DNA from: Lachnospiraceae bacterium
Lineage (GTDB): Bacteria; Bacillota; Clostridia; Lachnospirales; Lachnospiraceae
Direction: 5' to 3'
Assembly (NCBI GenBank): GCA_017473905.1
Contig: JAFUJA010000026.1
Span: forward strand, 1 to 64,000
DNA length: 64,000 nucleotides
Positions 39,365 to 50,006 of the stretch are shown piece after piece (within the stretch, counting starts at the first letter, position 1; every line of letters starts with the position of its first letter). Below the pieces are notes generated by a model, which searched no databases, was not told the DNA's origin, and saw nothing but the letters and a program-made list of their open reading frames with translations. Both the position numbers and the translations under genes were made by a program.

Positions 39365-40462
39365 ATGAAAAAAGTTTTTATTGTAGTATGCATATTTGTG
39401 ATTGCAATCATAGCGGGCATTTTTGTTATTAATATTTATGAGGCTGATACGGAGGTAACCAGAGATACTACCAAGGTTGGCATGATTCTTAACGGAACCA
39501 TGGATGACCGCAGCTGGAGCCAGTCCCATTATGAGGGTATGGAGAAAACTGCGGCGGAGCTGAATCTGTCTGTTCTGTACGAAGAAAATGTAACGCCGGA
39601 ACAGGTGCCTGAGATTATTGATAAGTTTGCGGAAGAAGGATGTAAGGTTATTGTTGCCAATTCCTTTGAGTTTGGCGACAGTATGATTCGGGCGGCGTCC
39701 GAATATCCGGAGATTTATTTCCTGCATGCTACCGGGGTCGGAGAAGATAAAAATTTATCTACATATTTCGGAAGAATGTATCAGATCAGGTATTTAAGCG
39801 GTATTGTTGCCGGATTGCAGACGGAAAGTAACGAAATCGGATATGTGGCTGCTTTTCCCATACCGGAGGTAAACAGGGGAATTAATGCCTTTACTCTGGG
39901 GGTGCGAAGCGTTAACAGTGAAGCAAATGTTTATGTAAGCTGGACCAATTCCTGGGTTGACGATGTTGCGACTGCAGAAGCGACGAATAAACTGCTTGAC
40001 GGTCATAATATTGATGTTCTTGCCATGCATACAGACTCTTTACAGGCACTTGAAATTGCGGAAGAGCGCGGAGTAATGTCCATCGGATACAATGTGGATA
40101 ACAGTGCAGACTATGCGGATACTTATTTGACGGCGGCAGTATGGGACTGGGATGCGTTTTATACGCCTACGATTTTAAAATGCCTTCAGGGCAAATTTGA
40201 GGGAAATCATTACTGGGAAGGTATAGAAACCGGAGTGATATCTTTAGCACCTTTTACTAATAAGGTAAAAGCAGGTACGGCGGAAGTTGTCACACAGGAA
40301 ATGCAGCGCATCAGCAGCGGAACCTATGACGTATTTTACGGACCTGTTTATGACAATGAGGGAAACCTTAGAGTGAAAGAGGGAGAAAGCATGACGGACA
40401 ATGCCATGCTCAATGAATTCAATTGGTATGTTGAAGGGGTAATTCAGGATGAAGAATCTTAA
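39365..40462 (+). CDS. Membrane-anchored BMP/Med family ligand-binding protein 1
   Basis: 365 residues from ATG 39365 (AAGGAGA site). One N-terminal hydrophobic segment (~4-24) with no lipobox Cys, so it stays as a membrane anchor rather than a lipoprotein. The rest is a BMP (PF02608) periplasmic-binding fold: [66 protein letters not shown] and the end GEGESMTDN-like EGESMTDNAML. BMP proteins bind purine nucleosides or act as Med regulators. No ABC permease or ATPase genes are next to it; instead a paralog and a hybrid kinase follow. The 3' end overlaps the next gene by 14 bp. Confidence 0.85.
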   Translation: MKKVFIVVCIFVIAIIAGIFVINIYEADTEVTRDTTKVGMILNGTMDDRSWSQSHYEGMEKTAAELNLSVLYEENVTPEQVPEIIDKFAEEGCKVIVANSFEFGDSMIRAASEYPEIYFLHATGVGEDKNLSTYFGRMYQIRYLSGIVAGLQTESNEIGYVAAFPIPEVNRGINAFTLGVRSVNSEANVYVSWTNSWVDDVATAEATNKLLDGHNIDVLAMHTDSLQALEIAEERGVMSIGYNVDNSADYADTYLTAAVWDWDAFYTPTILKCLQGKFEGNHYWEGIETGVISLAPFTNKVKAGTAEVVTQEMQRISSGTYDVFYGPVYDNEGNLRVKEGESMTDNAMLNEFNWYVEGVIQDEES

Positions 40463-41543
40463 AAACAAACCCTATTTGCTGCTTGTGCTGGCAGGGGTTT
40501 TGTTGATTGTAATTATTGTGTCTATTTTTACGTTTAATTCCCAAAAAGAAGATACCGTAAAAGTGGGATTGATTTTAACCGGTTCCGCAATCGATGCGGG
40601 CTGGAACGGTATGCATTATCAGGGTGTAAGAACCGCCTGCGAAGAACTGCGGGCAGAACTCATCGTAAAAGAAAATGTTCCGGAAGGCACCGGTGAATGT
40701 GCAGCGGCAGTAGAAGCTCTTGTAAAAGAAAAAGCAGAGGTTATTATTCTGTCAAGCTATGCCTATCCCACTGAGGTAAAGGATGTGGTAGAGAAGTATC
40801 CGGAAGTGGCTTTTTACGGAATCTCGGCTGAATATTATGCGGAAAATATGACCTCCTATTTCGGCAGAATGTACCAGGCAAGATATCTTGCCGGAATTGT
40901 TGCCGGAATAAAAACCGAAAGCAATCATATCGGCTATGTGGCAGCCATGCCCAACAGCGAAGTAAACAGAGGCATTAATGCGTTTACCCTGGGTGTAAAA
41001 AGCGTGAATCCGGAAGCGGTTGTAACCGTAGCGTGGACTGACGCATGGGAGGATGCAGAGAAAGAAAAAGAATGTGCAGAGCTTCTCATAAAAGCCGGTG
41101 CGGATGTTTTAACCTATCATCAGAACAAGCATAATGTTGCCAAAGCGGCAGACAGTGCCGGTGTGTATTCCATCGGTTATAATGCCGCGGAGAAGGGATT
41201 GTCCGATCAGTATCTTACCGCAGCGGTCTGGGATTGGAAAGCGGTGTATTACCAGATTATCAGAGAATATTTGCAGGGAAGAGGCAATTCCGTAAAACGT
41301 CACTGGTTTGGAATCGAAACCGGTGTGGTTGCTTTATCTGAGTATTCTTTGCAGGTGGATACCGGCATCAAAGAACAGGTTGAAAATGCAAAAGCAGAAA
41401 TGGCAGAGGGAAAAGATGTTTTCTCGGGAATTATTTATGATAATGAAGGGACTCTCCGATGTGGAGAAGGAGAATCCATAAGTGACGAAATTCTGTTGGA
41501 AAGAATGGATTGGTTTGTAGACGGAGTCGTAATCTATGAGTAA
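40449..41543 (+). CDS. Membrane-anchored BMP/Med family ligand-binding protein 2
   Basis: 364 residues, clear paralog of the preceding protein with the same order: membrane anchor (~9-29, no lipobox), [71 protein letters not shown], and [12 protein letters not shown]. The conserved binding-fold core with divergent surface segments suggests different ligands or a heterodimer. Overlaps the kinase gene by 8 bp, so production is coupled. Likely the extracytoplasmic sensor for the kinase, by analogy with LuxP-type binding proteins. Confidence 0.85.
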   Translation: MKNLKNKPYLLLVLAGVLLIVIIVSIFTFNSQKEDTVKVGLILTGSAIDAGWNGMHYQGVRTACEELRAELIVKENVPEGTGECAAAVEALVKEKAEVIILSSYAYPTEVKDVVEKYPEVAFYGISAEYYAENMTSYFGRMYQARYLAGIVAGIKTESNHIGYVAAMPNSEVNRGINAFTLGVKSVNPEAVVTVAWTDAWEDAEKEKECAELLIKAGADVLTYHQNKHNVAKAADSAGVYSIGYNAAEKGLSDQYLTAAVWDWKAVYYQIIREYLQGRGNSVKRHWFGIETGVVALSEYSLQVDTGIKEQVENAKAEMAEGKDVFSGIIYDNEGTLRCGEGESISDEILLERMDWFVDGVVIYE

Positions 41544-44166
41544 AAAACAGGAATTAAAAGTTAAGAAAAATAACATATGGGTTGTAATTGTCAGCTTTGT
41601 TATCCTGATTATTGTCTGTGTTGCCATGTGGTGGAAAATGCAGGACATCATTAACGTTCAGACAGAGCATCAGGTGGCAGAACAGGGTAAAACTCTTTCC
41701 AAAGTAGTAAACAACAGCTTTGGAGAAGAATTGGAGCTTTTAAGCGAAGTAACGGCTTTTATCGATTTGGAAACCGGTAAAATGAAAGACCTTTTAACAC
41801 CGGAGGAAGGACTTTCCTATGGTGTTCTCCGTATTACGGGAGAAGCAACCTACGGAAGCCAGTTGGATGTAACCGGTTATAGCGGTATTTTTGAAGCAAT
41901 TCACGGCAATGCGTCCGTATGCAGCGGTGAAGACGGTTCCGTGCTGTTTGCAGTACCTGTTTACAGCGGCGAAAATGTTAAATATGTGTTGTATAAGCTG
42001 TATGACGGAGCTGCCTTTGCCTCCAAAATGGACCTTTCCTGCTATGGCGGAAAAGGTGTATGTGCAGTTATCGATATAGACGGTAATGTAGTGCTGCAGA
42101 TGGAAGAAACACCGCTGGAAAACGGATTTTTCTACCGGGAGAAGCATGCACAGGCTTTCGAAACAATCCGGGATAAAATGAATATCAGTTCTGCGGCAGC
42201 GGCGGTATGTAAGGCAGACGGAACCTCTAAAGTAATTTTTGCGTCGGAAACAGATTATTCCGGCCTTTATGTGACCGGATGGGTGCCTACCGAAACGGTA
42301 TCCGGAGATGTTACCTTACTGATTCCCCTTGTGTTATGGTGCTTTGGTTTATTATGGCTTCTTCTTGTCATTGTCATGATTTATCTTTTAGGTGCAGAGA
42401 AAAAAGCAAAGGAAAGTGATGAGCTGCGTCAGGCTAAGCTTCTGGCGGAACAGGCAAATCATGCCAAAACGGATTTTCTTGCTAATATGTCCCATGAAAT
42501 CAGAACTCCCATCAATGCGGTAATCGGTATGAACGAAATGATTTTAAGGGAGTGTGAGGAAACATCAATACGGGAATATGCGGGAAATATTGATATTGCC
42601 AGTCACAATCTTTTATCCATTATTAACGACATTCTGGATTTCTCTAAAATTGAATCCGGTAAAATGGAAATAGCCGATGATGAATACAAAATCGGTGAGG
42701 CGTTAAATGATGTTGTAACCATGATTGAATTAAAAGCCAAGCAAAAAGGCTTGAAATTTGAGGTGAGAGTAAACAGCGAATTGCCGGAGACTCTTTATGG
42801 CGATGACGTAAGAATCAAACAGATTCTTTTGAACCTTTTAAATAATGCGGTGAAGTATACTGCAAATGGAAAAGTAGAATTACACGTAACCGGTGAAAAA
42901 GCCCTTGATTCCTCAAAGGCAACCCTTATCATGACGGTAAAAGATACGGGAATCGGTATCCGTCAGGAAGATATTGCGGGATTGTTTGAACACTTCCAGC
43001 GTCTGGATTTGGAGATAAACAGAAATATTGAAGGAACCGGCCTCGGCCTTGCCATTACCCACAGCCTTGTAAAGATGATGGGAGGTAAAATCGAAGTACA
43101 GAGCGTGTACGGGGAAGGGTCTTCTTTTACCGTATATCTGCCTCAGGAAATAAGGGGAGAGGGAACGGTAGGAGACTTTGTATCCAATTACAGAAAGTCC
43201 TCGGGACGTTTGAAAAAATACACCAATTCCTATACCGCACCGGAAGCGTCGGTTTTACTGGTTGATGATAATCAGATGAATCTGCAGGTGGTTCAGCATC
43301 TGCTGAAAAAGACTCTGATTCAGATTACAACCTGTACCGGCGGAAAAGAGGCTCTGGAGCTTATGTGTTCCCATCGTTATGATGCAATTTTACTTGATCA
43401 TATGATGCCGGGAATGGACGGTATGGAGACATTGGCTAAATCCAGGGAACTTCCGGATAACCGGAATAAGGATGTTGCGGTAATTGCCCTGACTGCAAAT
43501 GCAGTGGCGGGTGCAAGGGAAATGTACAAGAAGGCAGGTTTTACGGATTATTTAAGCAAGCCGATTGTAGGGAAGGATTTGGAAGAAACCCTTGCAAAAT
43601 ATATTCCTGCAGATAAAATGACTGTAGCGGCGGATGAAACTGTTCCCGTGGAAGAGAAAAGTGAAACAAGCAATACTGCGGAGAAAGTTATTACAACGGA
43701 AAGTGCTGCAGAAGATGTGGCGGTTCCCATGGAAGAGGAAGCAGCAAAACAGGACGGAACAGGTGTTTTCGGGGAGGCAGATAAGAAAGAACTGCTTGAC
43801 CATGATCTGGGAAGAAAATATTGTTCCGGTATCCAGGAAATGTATTTGGAAATTCTTAAGATGTTTTATGACCAGTATGATGAAAAATGCAGCTCATTGC
43901 AGCGTTTTACAGAGGAAGAAAACTGGAACGATTATACGGTAATGATTCATTCCTTAAAAACCAATTCCTTAAATGTGGGATGCAATCTTCTCGGAGAGAA
44001 ATGTCTGGAGCTGGAAATGGCGGGAAAGAGTATCCGCGAAGGAAAAGAAACAGAGGAAAAGAAATCTTTTATTTTAGAAAATCATCCGAAAACAATGAAA
44101 CTGTACGAGGATGTAATTCGGGAAGTAAAAGAGTATCTTATCCGGGAAGGGGCTATGCAGCCTTAA
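41536..44166 (+). CDS. Hybrid sensor histidine kinase (HisKA-HATPase-REC-Hpt)
   Basis: 876 residues. Membrane spans at ~13-33 and ~256-282 enclose a ~220-residue outside sensor of no clear family (Cache-like strands such as [15 protein letters not shown]). Then HisKA with phospho-His H320 ([13 protein letters not shown]), the ATPase domain with NNAVKYT, DTGIGI and GTGLGL, a REC domain with D621 ([12 protein letters not shown]) and an acidic linker (~690-750). The C-terminal Hpt has H805 ([13 protein letters not shown]). All phosphorelay residues are intact. It overlaps the second BMP gene and is followed 64 bp later by the REC-GGDEF gene, its probable output partner. Confidence 0.92.
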   Translation: MSKKQELKVKKNNIWVVIVSFVILIIVCVAMWWKMQDIINVQTEHQVAEQGKTLSKVVNNSFGEELELLSEVTAFIDLETGKMKDLLTPEEGLSYGVLRITGEATYGSQLDVTGYSGIFEAIHGNASVCSGEDGSVLFAVPVYSGENVKYVLYKLYDGAAFASKMDLSCYGGKGVCAVIDIDGNVVLQMEETPLENGFFYREKHAQAFETIRDKMNISSAAAAVCKADGTSKVIFASETDYSGLYVTGWVPTETVSGDVTLLIPLVLWCFGLLWLLLVIVMIYLLGAEKKAKESDELRQAKLLAEQANHAKTDFLANMSHEIRTPINAVIGMNEMILRECEETSIREYAGNIDIASHNLLSIINDILDFSKIESGKMEIADDEYKIGEALNDVVTMIELKAKQKGLKFEVRVNSELPETLYGDDVRIKQILLNLLNNAVKYTANGKVELHVTGEKALDSSKATLIMTVKDTGIGIRQEDIAGLFEHFQRLDLEINRNIEGTGLGLAITHSLVKMMGGKIEVQSVYGEGSSFTVYLPQEIRGEGTVGDFVSNYRKSSGRLKKYTNSYTAPEASVLLVDDNQMNLQVVQHLLKKTLIQITTCTGGKEALELMCSHRYDAILLDHMMPGMDGMETLAKSRELPDNRNKDVAVIALTANAVAGAREMYKKAGFTDYLSKPIVGKDLEETLAKYIPADKMTVAADETVPVEEKSETSNTAEKVITTESAAEDVAVPMEEEAAKQDGTGVFGEADKKELLDHDLGRKYCSGIQEMYLEILKMFYDQYDEKCSSLQRFTEEENWNDYTVMIHSLKTNSLNVGCNLLGEKCLELEMAGKSIREGKETEEKKSFILENHPKTMKLYEDVIREVKEYLIREGAMQP

Positions 44167-44230
44167 GGAAAGATTCATAGAAGATGGCGCAATTTACGGT
44201 TTTTTTAAAGAGTAAACGGAGAAAGGTCTA

Positions 44231-45583
44231 ATGAAAAAAATTCTTATTGTTGACGACGACAGTATCAATTGCCTGCTGGCAAAACACGCCCTTGCAGGGG
44301 AGTATCAGGCGGAAGCGGTAAACTCCGGTAAAGAGGCTCTGGCATTTCTGGATAAAGAATTGCCGGATTTGATTCTCATGGATATTGAGATGCCGGAAAT
44401 GGACGGAAAAGAAGTGGTTAAGAGTATCAAAGCATGTGCCAAGTGGGATAAGGTTCCCATTGTGTTTCTGACTGCGGATTCCAGTCCCATTACGGAAGCG
44501 GAATGCCTTCAGTGTGGTGCGGATGATTTCATTACCAAGCCTTTTGTGCCGGATGTTATGAGAAGCCGCGTTGCCAGAATTCTGGAAAGTCATGAATTGC
44601 GTAAGGATTTGGAATTGGAGCTGGAGCAGAAGACCATCAAATCTTTTACGGATGCCCTTACCGGCTTAAATAACCGTGATTATCTGGAAAAAGAAATTCA
44701 GACCTTTTTGGCAGAGGGACACGGCGGAACTCTTTTTATGACCGACCTTGATAATTTTAAATCCATGAATGATACATACGGTCATATGGTGGGGGATGAG
44801 GTGCTTAAAAATTTTGCCGATACCCTGAAGTTTTATGCAGATAAGGATGACATTGTGTGCCGCCTCGGAGGCGACGAATTTGTTGCGTTTTTTAAAAATC
44901 TCACCAATAAGGAAGAGGCAGCCGGCAAAGCTGCGGGGATTATTAAAATGTTCGCAGGGAAAATGGGTGCCATGGGATATGCGGGAATTGTTTCCGTCTC
45001 CATCGGTGCCAAAATTACCGACGGCAGTGAAACTTTTGAAGCTCTTTATGCGGATGCAGATGAAACCCTGTATTTCGTAAAAGAAAACGGTAAAAACGCA
45101 TATCATTTCTTCAATGAAGATAAGTCTCAGTTCAGTGCAAATCTTATACAGATTGATACCGAGGCAGACCTGGGAGACATTCACCGCATGATACTGGAAG
45201 GGCAGGATGGGGAAAAAGGTGCCTTCCATGTGGATTATGATGAGTTTAAAATCATCTACGATTTTGTGTTGCGCTGTGTAAACAGAAACAGCCAGAAGGT
45301 ACAGACATTGCTCTATACCTTAAGCATGCCTGAGGGAGCGGGAGGCAAGGTTTCTCCTGAGCGTATTATGGATATTTTAAAAGAAACTGTCGTGTCATCT
45401 TTGCGTTCCGTCGATACCGGTACCAGATACAGTAACAGCCAGTATATTGTGCTCCTGATGGATACTGATGTGGAGAACGGAAGACTGGTTGCGGAACGTG
45501 TCATGAACAGATTTTATGAGAATAGTGAGGTTGCTTCGTCGGGCGTAAAAGTTGCGTTTGACATACAACCTTTGGGCATATAA
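44231..45583 (+). CDS. Response regulator with GGDEF diguanylate cyclase and a degenerate second GGDEF-like domain
   Basis: 450 residues. N-terminal REC: DDDSINCLL, phospho-Asp D51 in LILMDIEMPEMDG, and K in FITKPF. Then a GGDEF domain with an intact GGDEF at 213-217 (CRLGGDEFVAFF) that should make c-di-GMP. The usual inhibitory RxxD before it is DxxD, so product inhibition may be lost. The last ~150 residues resemble another GGDEF fold with the signature replaced (RYSNSQYIVLL at 399-409), probably non-catalytic. AACGGAGAAAGG site. Likely receives phosphate from the preceding hybrid kinase. Confidence 0.9.
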   Translation: MKKILIVDDDSINCLLAKHALAGEYQAEAVNSGKEALAFLDKELPDLILMDIEMPEMDGKEVVKSIKACAKWDKVPIVFLTADSSPITEAECLQCGADDFITKPFVPDVMRSRVARILESHELRKDLELELEQKTIKSFTDALTGLNNRDYLEKEIQTFLAEGHGGTLFMTDLDNFKSMNDTYGHMVGDEVLKNFADTLKFYADKDDIVCRLGGDEFVAFFKNLTNKEEAAGKAAGIIKMFAGKMGAMGYAGIVSVSIGAKITDGSETFEALYADADETLYFVKENGKNAYHFFNEDKSQFSANLIQIDTEADLGDIHRMILEGQDGEKGAFHVDYDEFKIIYDFVLRCVNRNSQKVQTLLYTLSMPEGAGGKVSPERIMDILKETVVSSLRSVDTGTRYSNSQYIVLLMDTDVENGRLVAERVMNRFYENSEVASSGVKVAFDIQPLGI

Positions 45584-45639
45584 TAAAATAATATGTTTAA
45601 ATAAAGGTTTTGTGCCATGGGCACAGGATGGGAGGAAAT

Positions 45640-46692
45640 ATGAAAATCACGGTTTTAGCCGGTGGAAACAGTACGGAAAGAGATGTATCCCTGATTTCGG
45701 GAACCGGTGTTTACAGAGCACTGAAAGAGAAGGGACACAGCGTGATTTTATTAGACGTTTATCTGGGTGTGGATTGTGATGACCCTGACAGCGTGTTTGA
45801 AGAAGAAAGAGACTGGGCGGCAGGTATTGCAGCCATCAGTGCGCAGAATCCGGATATGGAAGCCATTTGTGCCTTAAAAGGCGATGATAAGGATTTCTTC
45901 GGTAAAAATGTGGTGGAAATCTGTAAGAGGTCCGACATTGTTTTTATGGCACTTCACGGAGCCAACGGAGAAGACGGTCGTATTCAGGCAGCGTTTGACC
46001 TGATGGGCATCCGCTATACGGGAACGGATTATTTAAGCAGTGCAATCTGCATGGATAAGGCCATTACCAAGGAATATTTCCTGATGGCGGGAATTCCCAC
46101 ACCTGCATCTGCAACCGTTTATAATACACCGGAAGCGGAAGAAACAGCGGTAAAGGCTGCAGAAGCATTTGGCTATCCCGTGGTTGCCAAGGTGACAAGA
46201 GGAGGCTCCAGCGTAGGTGTTTATATTGCTTCGGATGAAGCAGCTCTTCGCAAGGCCTTAAAAGAAGCCTTCCGTTATGAAGACAAGGTTCTTTTGGAGC
46301 AGTTTATTTCCGGCAGGGAATTTACCTGCGGTATCATAGAGGGAAAAGCACTTCCCGTAGTGGAAATTGCTCCGGTGGAAGGCTTTTATGATTATAAAAA
46401 TAAATATCAGGCGGGCAGTACCATTGAAACCTGTCCTGCCAATATTCCCGCAGCGTGGACGGAAGAAATTCAGAAGATTACGGAGGATGCTTTTAAAGCA
46501 TTGCATTTGCAGACCTATGCCCGTATCGATTTTATGGTGGATGAGAACGGCAAAGCCTATTGCCTGGAAGCAAATACCCTTCCCGGAATGACTCCCACTT
46601 CCCTTCTTCCCCAGGAAGCGGCAGCAGTGGGGATGGATTATGCCACACTTTGTGAGCACATTATTGAAATTTCACTTAAAAAATATAAATAA
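45640..46692 (+). CDS. ddl: D-alanine--D-alanine ligase
   Basis: 350 residues from ATG 45640 (GGGAGG upstream; a longer frame from 45610 lacks a site). ATP-grasp enzyme joining two D-Ala for the peptidoglycan stem peptide. Motifs: LAGGNSTERDVSLISG, ALHGANGEDGRIQ, VVAKVTRGGSSVGVY and LEANTLPGMTPTSL. Followed 15 bp later by murF, which uses its product. Confidence 0.96.
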   Translation: MKITVLAGGNSTERDVSLISGTGVYRALKEKGHSVILLDVYLGVDCDDPDSVFEEERDWAAGIAAISAQNPDMEAICALKGDDKDFFGKNVVEICKRSDIVFMALHGANGEDGRIQAAFDLMGIRYTGTDYLSSAICMDKAITKEYFLMAGIPTPASATVYNTPEAEETAVKAAEAFGYPVVAKVTRGGSSVGVYIASDEAALRKALKEAFRYEDKVLLEQFISGREFTCGIIEGKALPVVEIAPVEGFYDYKNKYQAGSTIETCPANIPAAWTEEIQKITEDAFKALHLQTYARIDFMVDENGKAYCLEANTLPGMTPTSLLPQEAAAVGMDYATLCEHIIEISLKKYK

Positions 46693-46707
46693 AAGAAGGT
46701 GTATCTC

Positions 46708-48108
46708 ATGAGAAACATGACACCCGAAACGGTTTGCCGTGCCTGTAACGGAACTCTTTTTCTCGTAAAAGAAGACGGCAGCAAAACGACAATTTTTGAA
46801 GACGCCGCAGTGCGGCAGGAGTTGCAGGGAGCAGTGATTGACTCCCGTCTTGTAAAAGAAGGATATTTGTTTTTTGCCACTCCCGGAGAGCGGGTGGACG
46901 GACACGATTTTATCGGTAAGGCATTTGATTTGGGAGCGCTTGCGGTAGTCTGCCAGCGGATTCCTGAGGGCGTAGCGGGACTTTTTATACTGGTGGAAGA
47001 TTCCTTTGTTGCCCTGAAGCAGATTGCGGAGTTTTATCGTGCCAACCTTACAGTAAAAGTGGTAGGAATCACCGGAAGCGTGGGCAAAACCAGTACCAAG
47101 GAATTCGTGGCGTCTGTACTTGCACAGAAGTATCAGGTGCTGAAAACAGAAGGAAATTTTAACAACGAAGTCGGTCTTCCTCTGACTGTTTTAAAAATCA
47201 GGGATGAGCATGAGGTTGCGGTTCTTGAAATGGGAATCAGCGATTTCGGGGAAATGAGCCGTCTGGCCCGGATTGCCAAACCGGACCTTTGCGTCATTAC
47301 CAATATCGGTCAGTGCCATTTGGAGAATTTGGGAGACAGAGACGGTGTTTTAAAAGCAAAAACAGAAGTCTTTGCGTACTTAAAAGAAGGGGGCAGGGCA
47401 TGTCTGTTCGGAGATGACGATAAGCTTGCCACCTGTAAAACCGTAAACGGCTTGCCGGCCATCTTTTTCGGAACCGGAGAGGGTGCGGCGGTAACCGGGG
47501 GAAACATTGTAAATCTCGGTCTGAAGGGAAGCACTTGTTCCATTCACACGGAGCAGGGAAGCTTTGATGTAAAAGTACCTCTTCCCGGAAGCCATATGGT
47601 AACCAATGCTCTGGCGGCAACTGCGGTAGGGCTTGAACTGGGATTAAGTACGGAAGAAATCCGCAGGGGAATCGAAACAGTGCCTGCGGTCAGCGGAAGA
47701 AGCCATATTATTCACACCGACAAAATTACCATCATAGATGACTGTTACAATGCCAATCCGGTTTCCATGAAAGCGGCGTTAACCCTTTTAAAAGAAGGCA
47801 CCGAAGGAACCGTAGCTTTACTGGGCGATATGTTTGAGCTTGGGGAAAAGGAAAAGGAACTGCACTACGAAGTGGGTGCCTTTGCCAAAGAAATCGGCAT
47901 TGACAAGCTGGTGTGTATCGGTGACTTGAGTGAACACATGGCTTTGGGGGCAGGCGGAGCCGACGGAGAAAGCGTATTCCATTATGCAACCAAAGAAGCT
48001 TTTATGGCGGAGAAAGACAGAATCATAAAAGAAGGAAATGCGGTGCTGGTTAAAGCCTCCCATGGCATGCATTTTGAAGAGATTCTTACGGTGCTGGAGC
48101 AGTTTTAG
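46708..48108 (+). CDS. murF: UDP-MurNAc-tripeptide--D-Ala-D-Ala ligase
   Basis: 466 residues from ATG 46708, after AAGAAGG; a GTG at 46699 would sit inside the site. Adds D-Ala-D-Ala to the UDP-MurNAc tripeptide, the last cytoplasmic precursor step. ATP loop GITGSVGKTSTKEFV, GNFNNEVGLPLTVL, and the C-terminal DCYNANPVSMKAAL are diagnostic. Coupled functionally with ddl. Confidence 0.96.
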   Translation: MRNMTPETVCRACNGTLFLVKEDGSKTTIFEDAAVRQELQGAVIDSRLVKEGYLFFATPGERVDGHDFIGKAFDLGALAVVCQRIPEGVAGLFILVEDSFVALKQIAEFYRANLTVKVVGITGSVGKTSTKEFVASVLAQKYQVLKTEGNFNNEVGLPLTVLKIRDEHEVAVLEMGISDFGEMSRLARIAKPDLCVITNIGQCHLENLGDRDGVLKAKTEVFAYLKEGGRACLFGDDDKLATCKTVNGLPAIFFGTGEGAAVTGGNIVNLGLKGSTCSIHTEQGSFDVKVPLPGSHMVTNALAATAVGLELGLSTEEIRRGIETVPAVSGRSHIIHTDKITIIDDCYNANPVSMKAALTLLKEGTEGTVALLGDMFELGEKEKELHYEVGAFAKEIGIDKLVCIGDLSEHMALGAGGADGESVFHYATKEAFMAEKDRIIKEGNAVLVKASHGMHFEEILTVLEQF

Positions 48109-48208
48109 ATTGTGACGGATTGCAGCAAAGCGGAGTACATGCAGGCTGCAGAACAACGCAAACTGCGCAAGCATTTTTATATAATCGGATAAAAAGAAGG
48201 ATAAAAAC

Positions 48209-49963
48209 ATGAGTGAAGAAAAAGAGTTGGAAGTAGAAAAGAAGCAGGAAGAAACTTCAGAGGTTGAGGCGAAAGAAGTCGAAGAAAAATCCGCCAATGA
48301 AGAAACCGAAGAGGTGACTGAGCGCAAGGAAAATAAGAAGGAAGAAAAAGCTGAAAAAGCTGAGGACAGAAAAGCAGATAAAGAAGCGGTAGAGGCTGCT
48401 TACGATAAGGCATCCAGGGAAGCGTTAGAGAGCCGGAACAAGAAGACAACCAAGGAAAAGAAAACATCCGGAGAAAAGAAAAACGTTTCCGATACGGATA
48501 AAGAAAGCTTTTTAGATCGTTTTACCACGAAGCAGAAAGTGATTGCCATTGCCATTGCGGCAGCAGTGGTTATTATTGCTGTTGCGGGAACGATTATCGG
48601 AATCCGCACCTCTTATTATAATTCTCTGACCCGTGGCGTTATGGTGTACTTAAGTGACGGGGATATGATGGGAGATAAGCTGTCCGGAAGCGTAACTTAT
48701 ACAAGTGAAAGCGGTGCGTGGAATTTCCCGGGAGAGGAAAATGCTCCTGCCTATGTTACGAATACGGATGGCAAGTATCTTTACTTTGCGGAAAGTACGG
48801 ACGGTGATGATTTTACATTGTATGTATCCAAAGTGGGAAGTAAAAAGAAAACTTTAATCAGTACCGATGTGTCTGATTATGAAATTCTGGAGAAAAAGAC
48901 AATTTTATATGCTATCGGCGGTTCACTTTACAAGTACCGGGTAGGAGAGGAAACCCTTCAGAGCGTTACCGGTGATTCCGAAACCTTCCGTGTGAATGAA
49001 AAGAAGGATATGGTTCTTACCCTTGGAAACGGCACCCTTGCATCCCAGAAAATCGATGATATTGCAACCCGTGTTATCATAGACACTGAGGTGTCCCGTG
49101 TTATTGAGGCGGATGATAAATTTGAGAATGTGGTATACGAGAAGGCAGGTGTTCTCTGCGTATACAACAAGGGAGAAATTGTAGAGCTGGGCAAGAATTT
49201 CAGCAACGTCAATGTATACGATATGAACGGCAAGTATGAGGTATATTTCCTTCAGGACGGTGTAGATTTGTTTTATTATAAAAAGGGTGGCAAGAAGGTC
49301 GAATTTGTTACTTCCGATGTTACGGAATTAATGGGTACCGGATTGGCTTACGGCATTTTCTTCGGACGCATGGAAAACGGGGATTTGTTTTATGGAAGCG
49401 GTGGTAAGGCCAACCTTATTGAGGAAGCCGGAATTACGGATATTGACAGAAACATGTTCTGCCAGACCGCTGATGAAGAAATGTATTTTATCGGATATGA
49501 CAGTGCGCATAAAGGCATCATGTATTCCCTCGGAAACTCTTTGTTTGGCAAAGGCAAGTTTACCGTTGTGGCGCAGGATGTTGTATCCATTGAGTTCGCA
49601 GATAAAAAGAAAGTCTGCTATTGTAAAAACGGTGGCGACGGTGCGGTAGAACTTTATTTCGGTGAGGAAAGAATTGCCCGCGGCGTTATGCCCGGAAGTG
49701 CCGTGTTAACCGCAGACGGTAATTCTCTGGTATATGCTTACAACCAGAGCGGCGAGGGCGGCGACAGGCTTCTCGCGGTATATACCGATAAGATGGAAAC
49801 CGAAATCGGATTTGCTTCCGGTGATCACATTACTCCGGTAAGCGGCGACAGTATCTTTTATCTGACCGGAGAGGGAAGAGAAAAGGAACTTATGGAGTTT
49901 ACCGGCAAAAAGAGCAAGTCCCGTCTTACGGATATTGAAGATTACAAGTATATTTTTTATTAA
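48209..49963 (+). CDS. Single-span envelope protein with charged cytoplasmic tail and beta-rich exterior
   Basis: 584 residues. The first ~105 are a disordered Lys/Glu-rich stretch, then one membrane segment (~112-132, VIAIAIAAAVVIIAVAGTII), then ~450 outside residues in repeated short strands (KYLYFAESTDGDDFTLYVSK, TILYAIGGSLYKYRVG, SLVYAYNQSG), suggesting a beta-propeller of the DUF5050-like type. No catalytic motif. AAGAAGG site. Between murF and a PrcB-type lipoprotein, so a wall- or surface-related role is possible. Function unknown. Confidence 0.65.
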   Translation: MSEEKELEVEKKQEETSEVEAKEVEEKSANEETEEVTERKENKKEEKAEKAEDRKADKEAVEAAYDKASREALESRNKKTTKEKKTSGEKKNVSDTDKESFLDRFTTKQKVIAIAIAAAVVIIAVAGTIIGIRTSYYNSLTRGVMVYLSDGDMMGDKLSGSVTYTSESGAWNFPGEENAPAYVTNTDGKYLYFAESTDGDDFTLYVSKVGSKKKTLISTDVSDYEILEKKTILYAIGGSLYKYRVGEETLQSVTGDSETFRVNEKKDMVLTLGNGTLASQKIDDIATRVIIDTEVSRVIEADDKFENVVYEKAGVLCVYNKGEIVELGKNFSNVNVYDMNGKYEVYFLQDGVDLFYYKKGGKKVEFVTSDVTELMGTGLAYGIFFGRMENGDLFYGSGGKANLIEEAGITDIDRNMFCQTADEEMYFIGYDSAHKGIMYSLGNSLFGKGKFTVVAQDVVSIEFADKKKVCYCKNGGDGAVELYFGEERIARGVMPGSAVLTADGNSLVYAYNQSGEGGDRLLAVYTDKMETEIGFASGDHITPVSGDSIFYLTGEGREKELMEFTGKKSKSRLTDIEDYKYIFY

Positions 49964-50006
49964 AAGATAATATCCTAGTTACAAAGAAATTGTACGGGGT
50001 TTTAAA

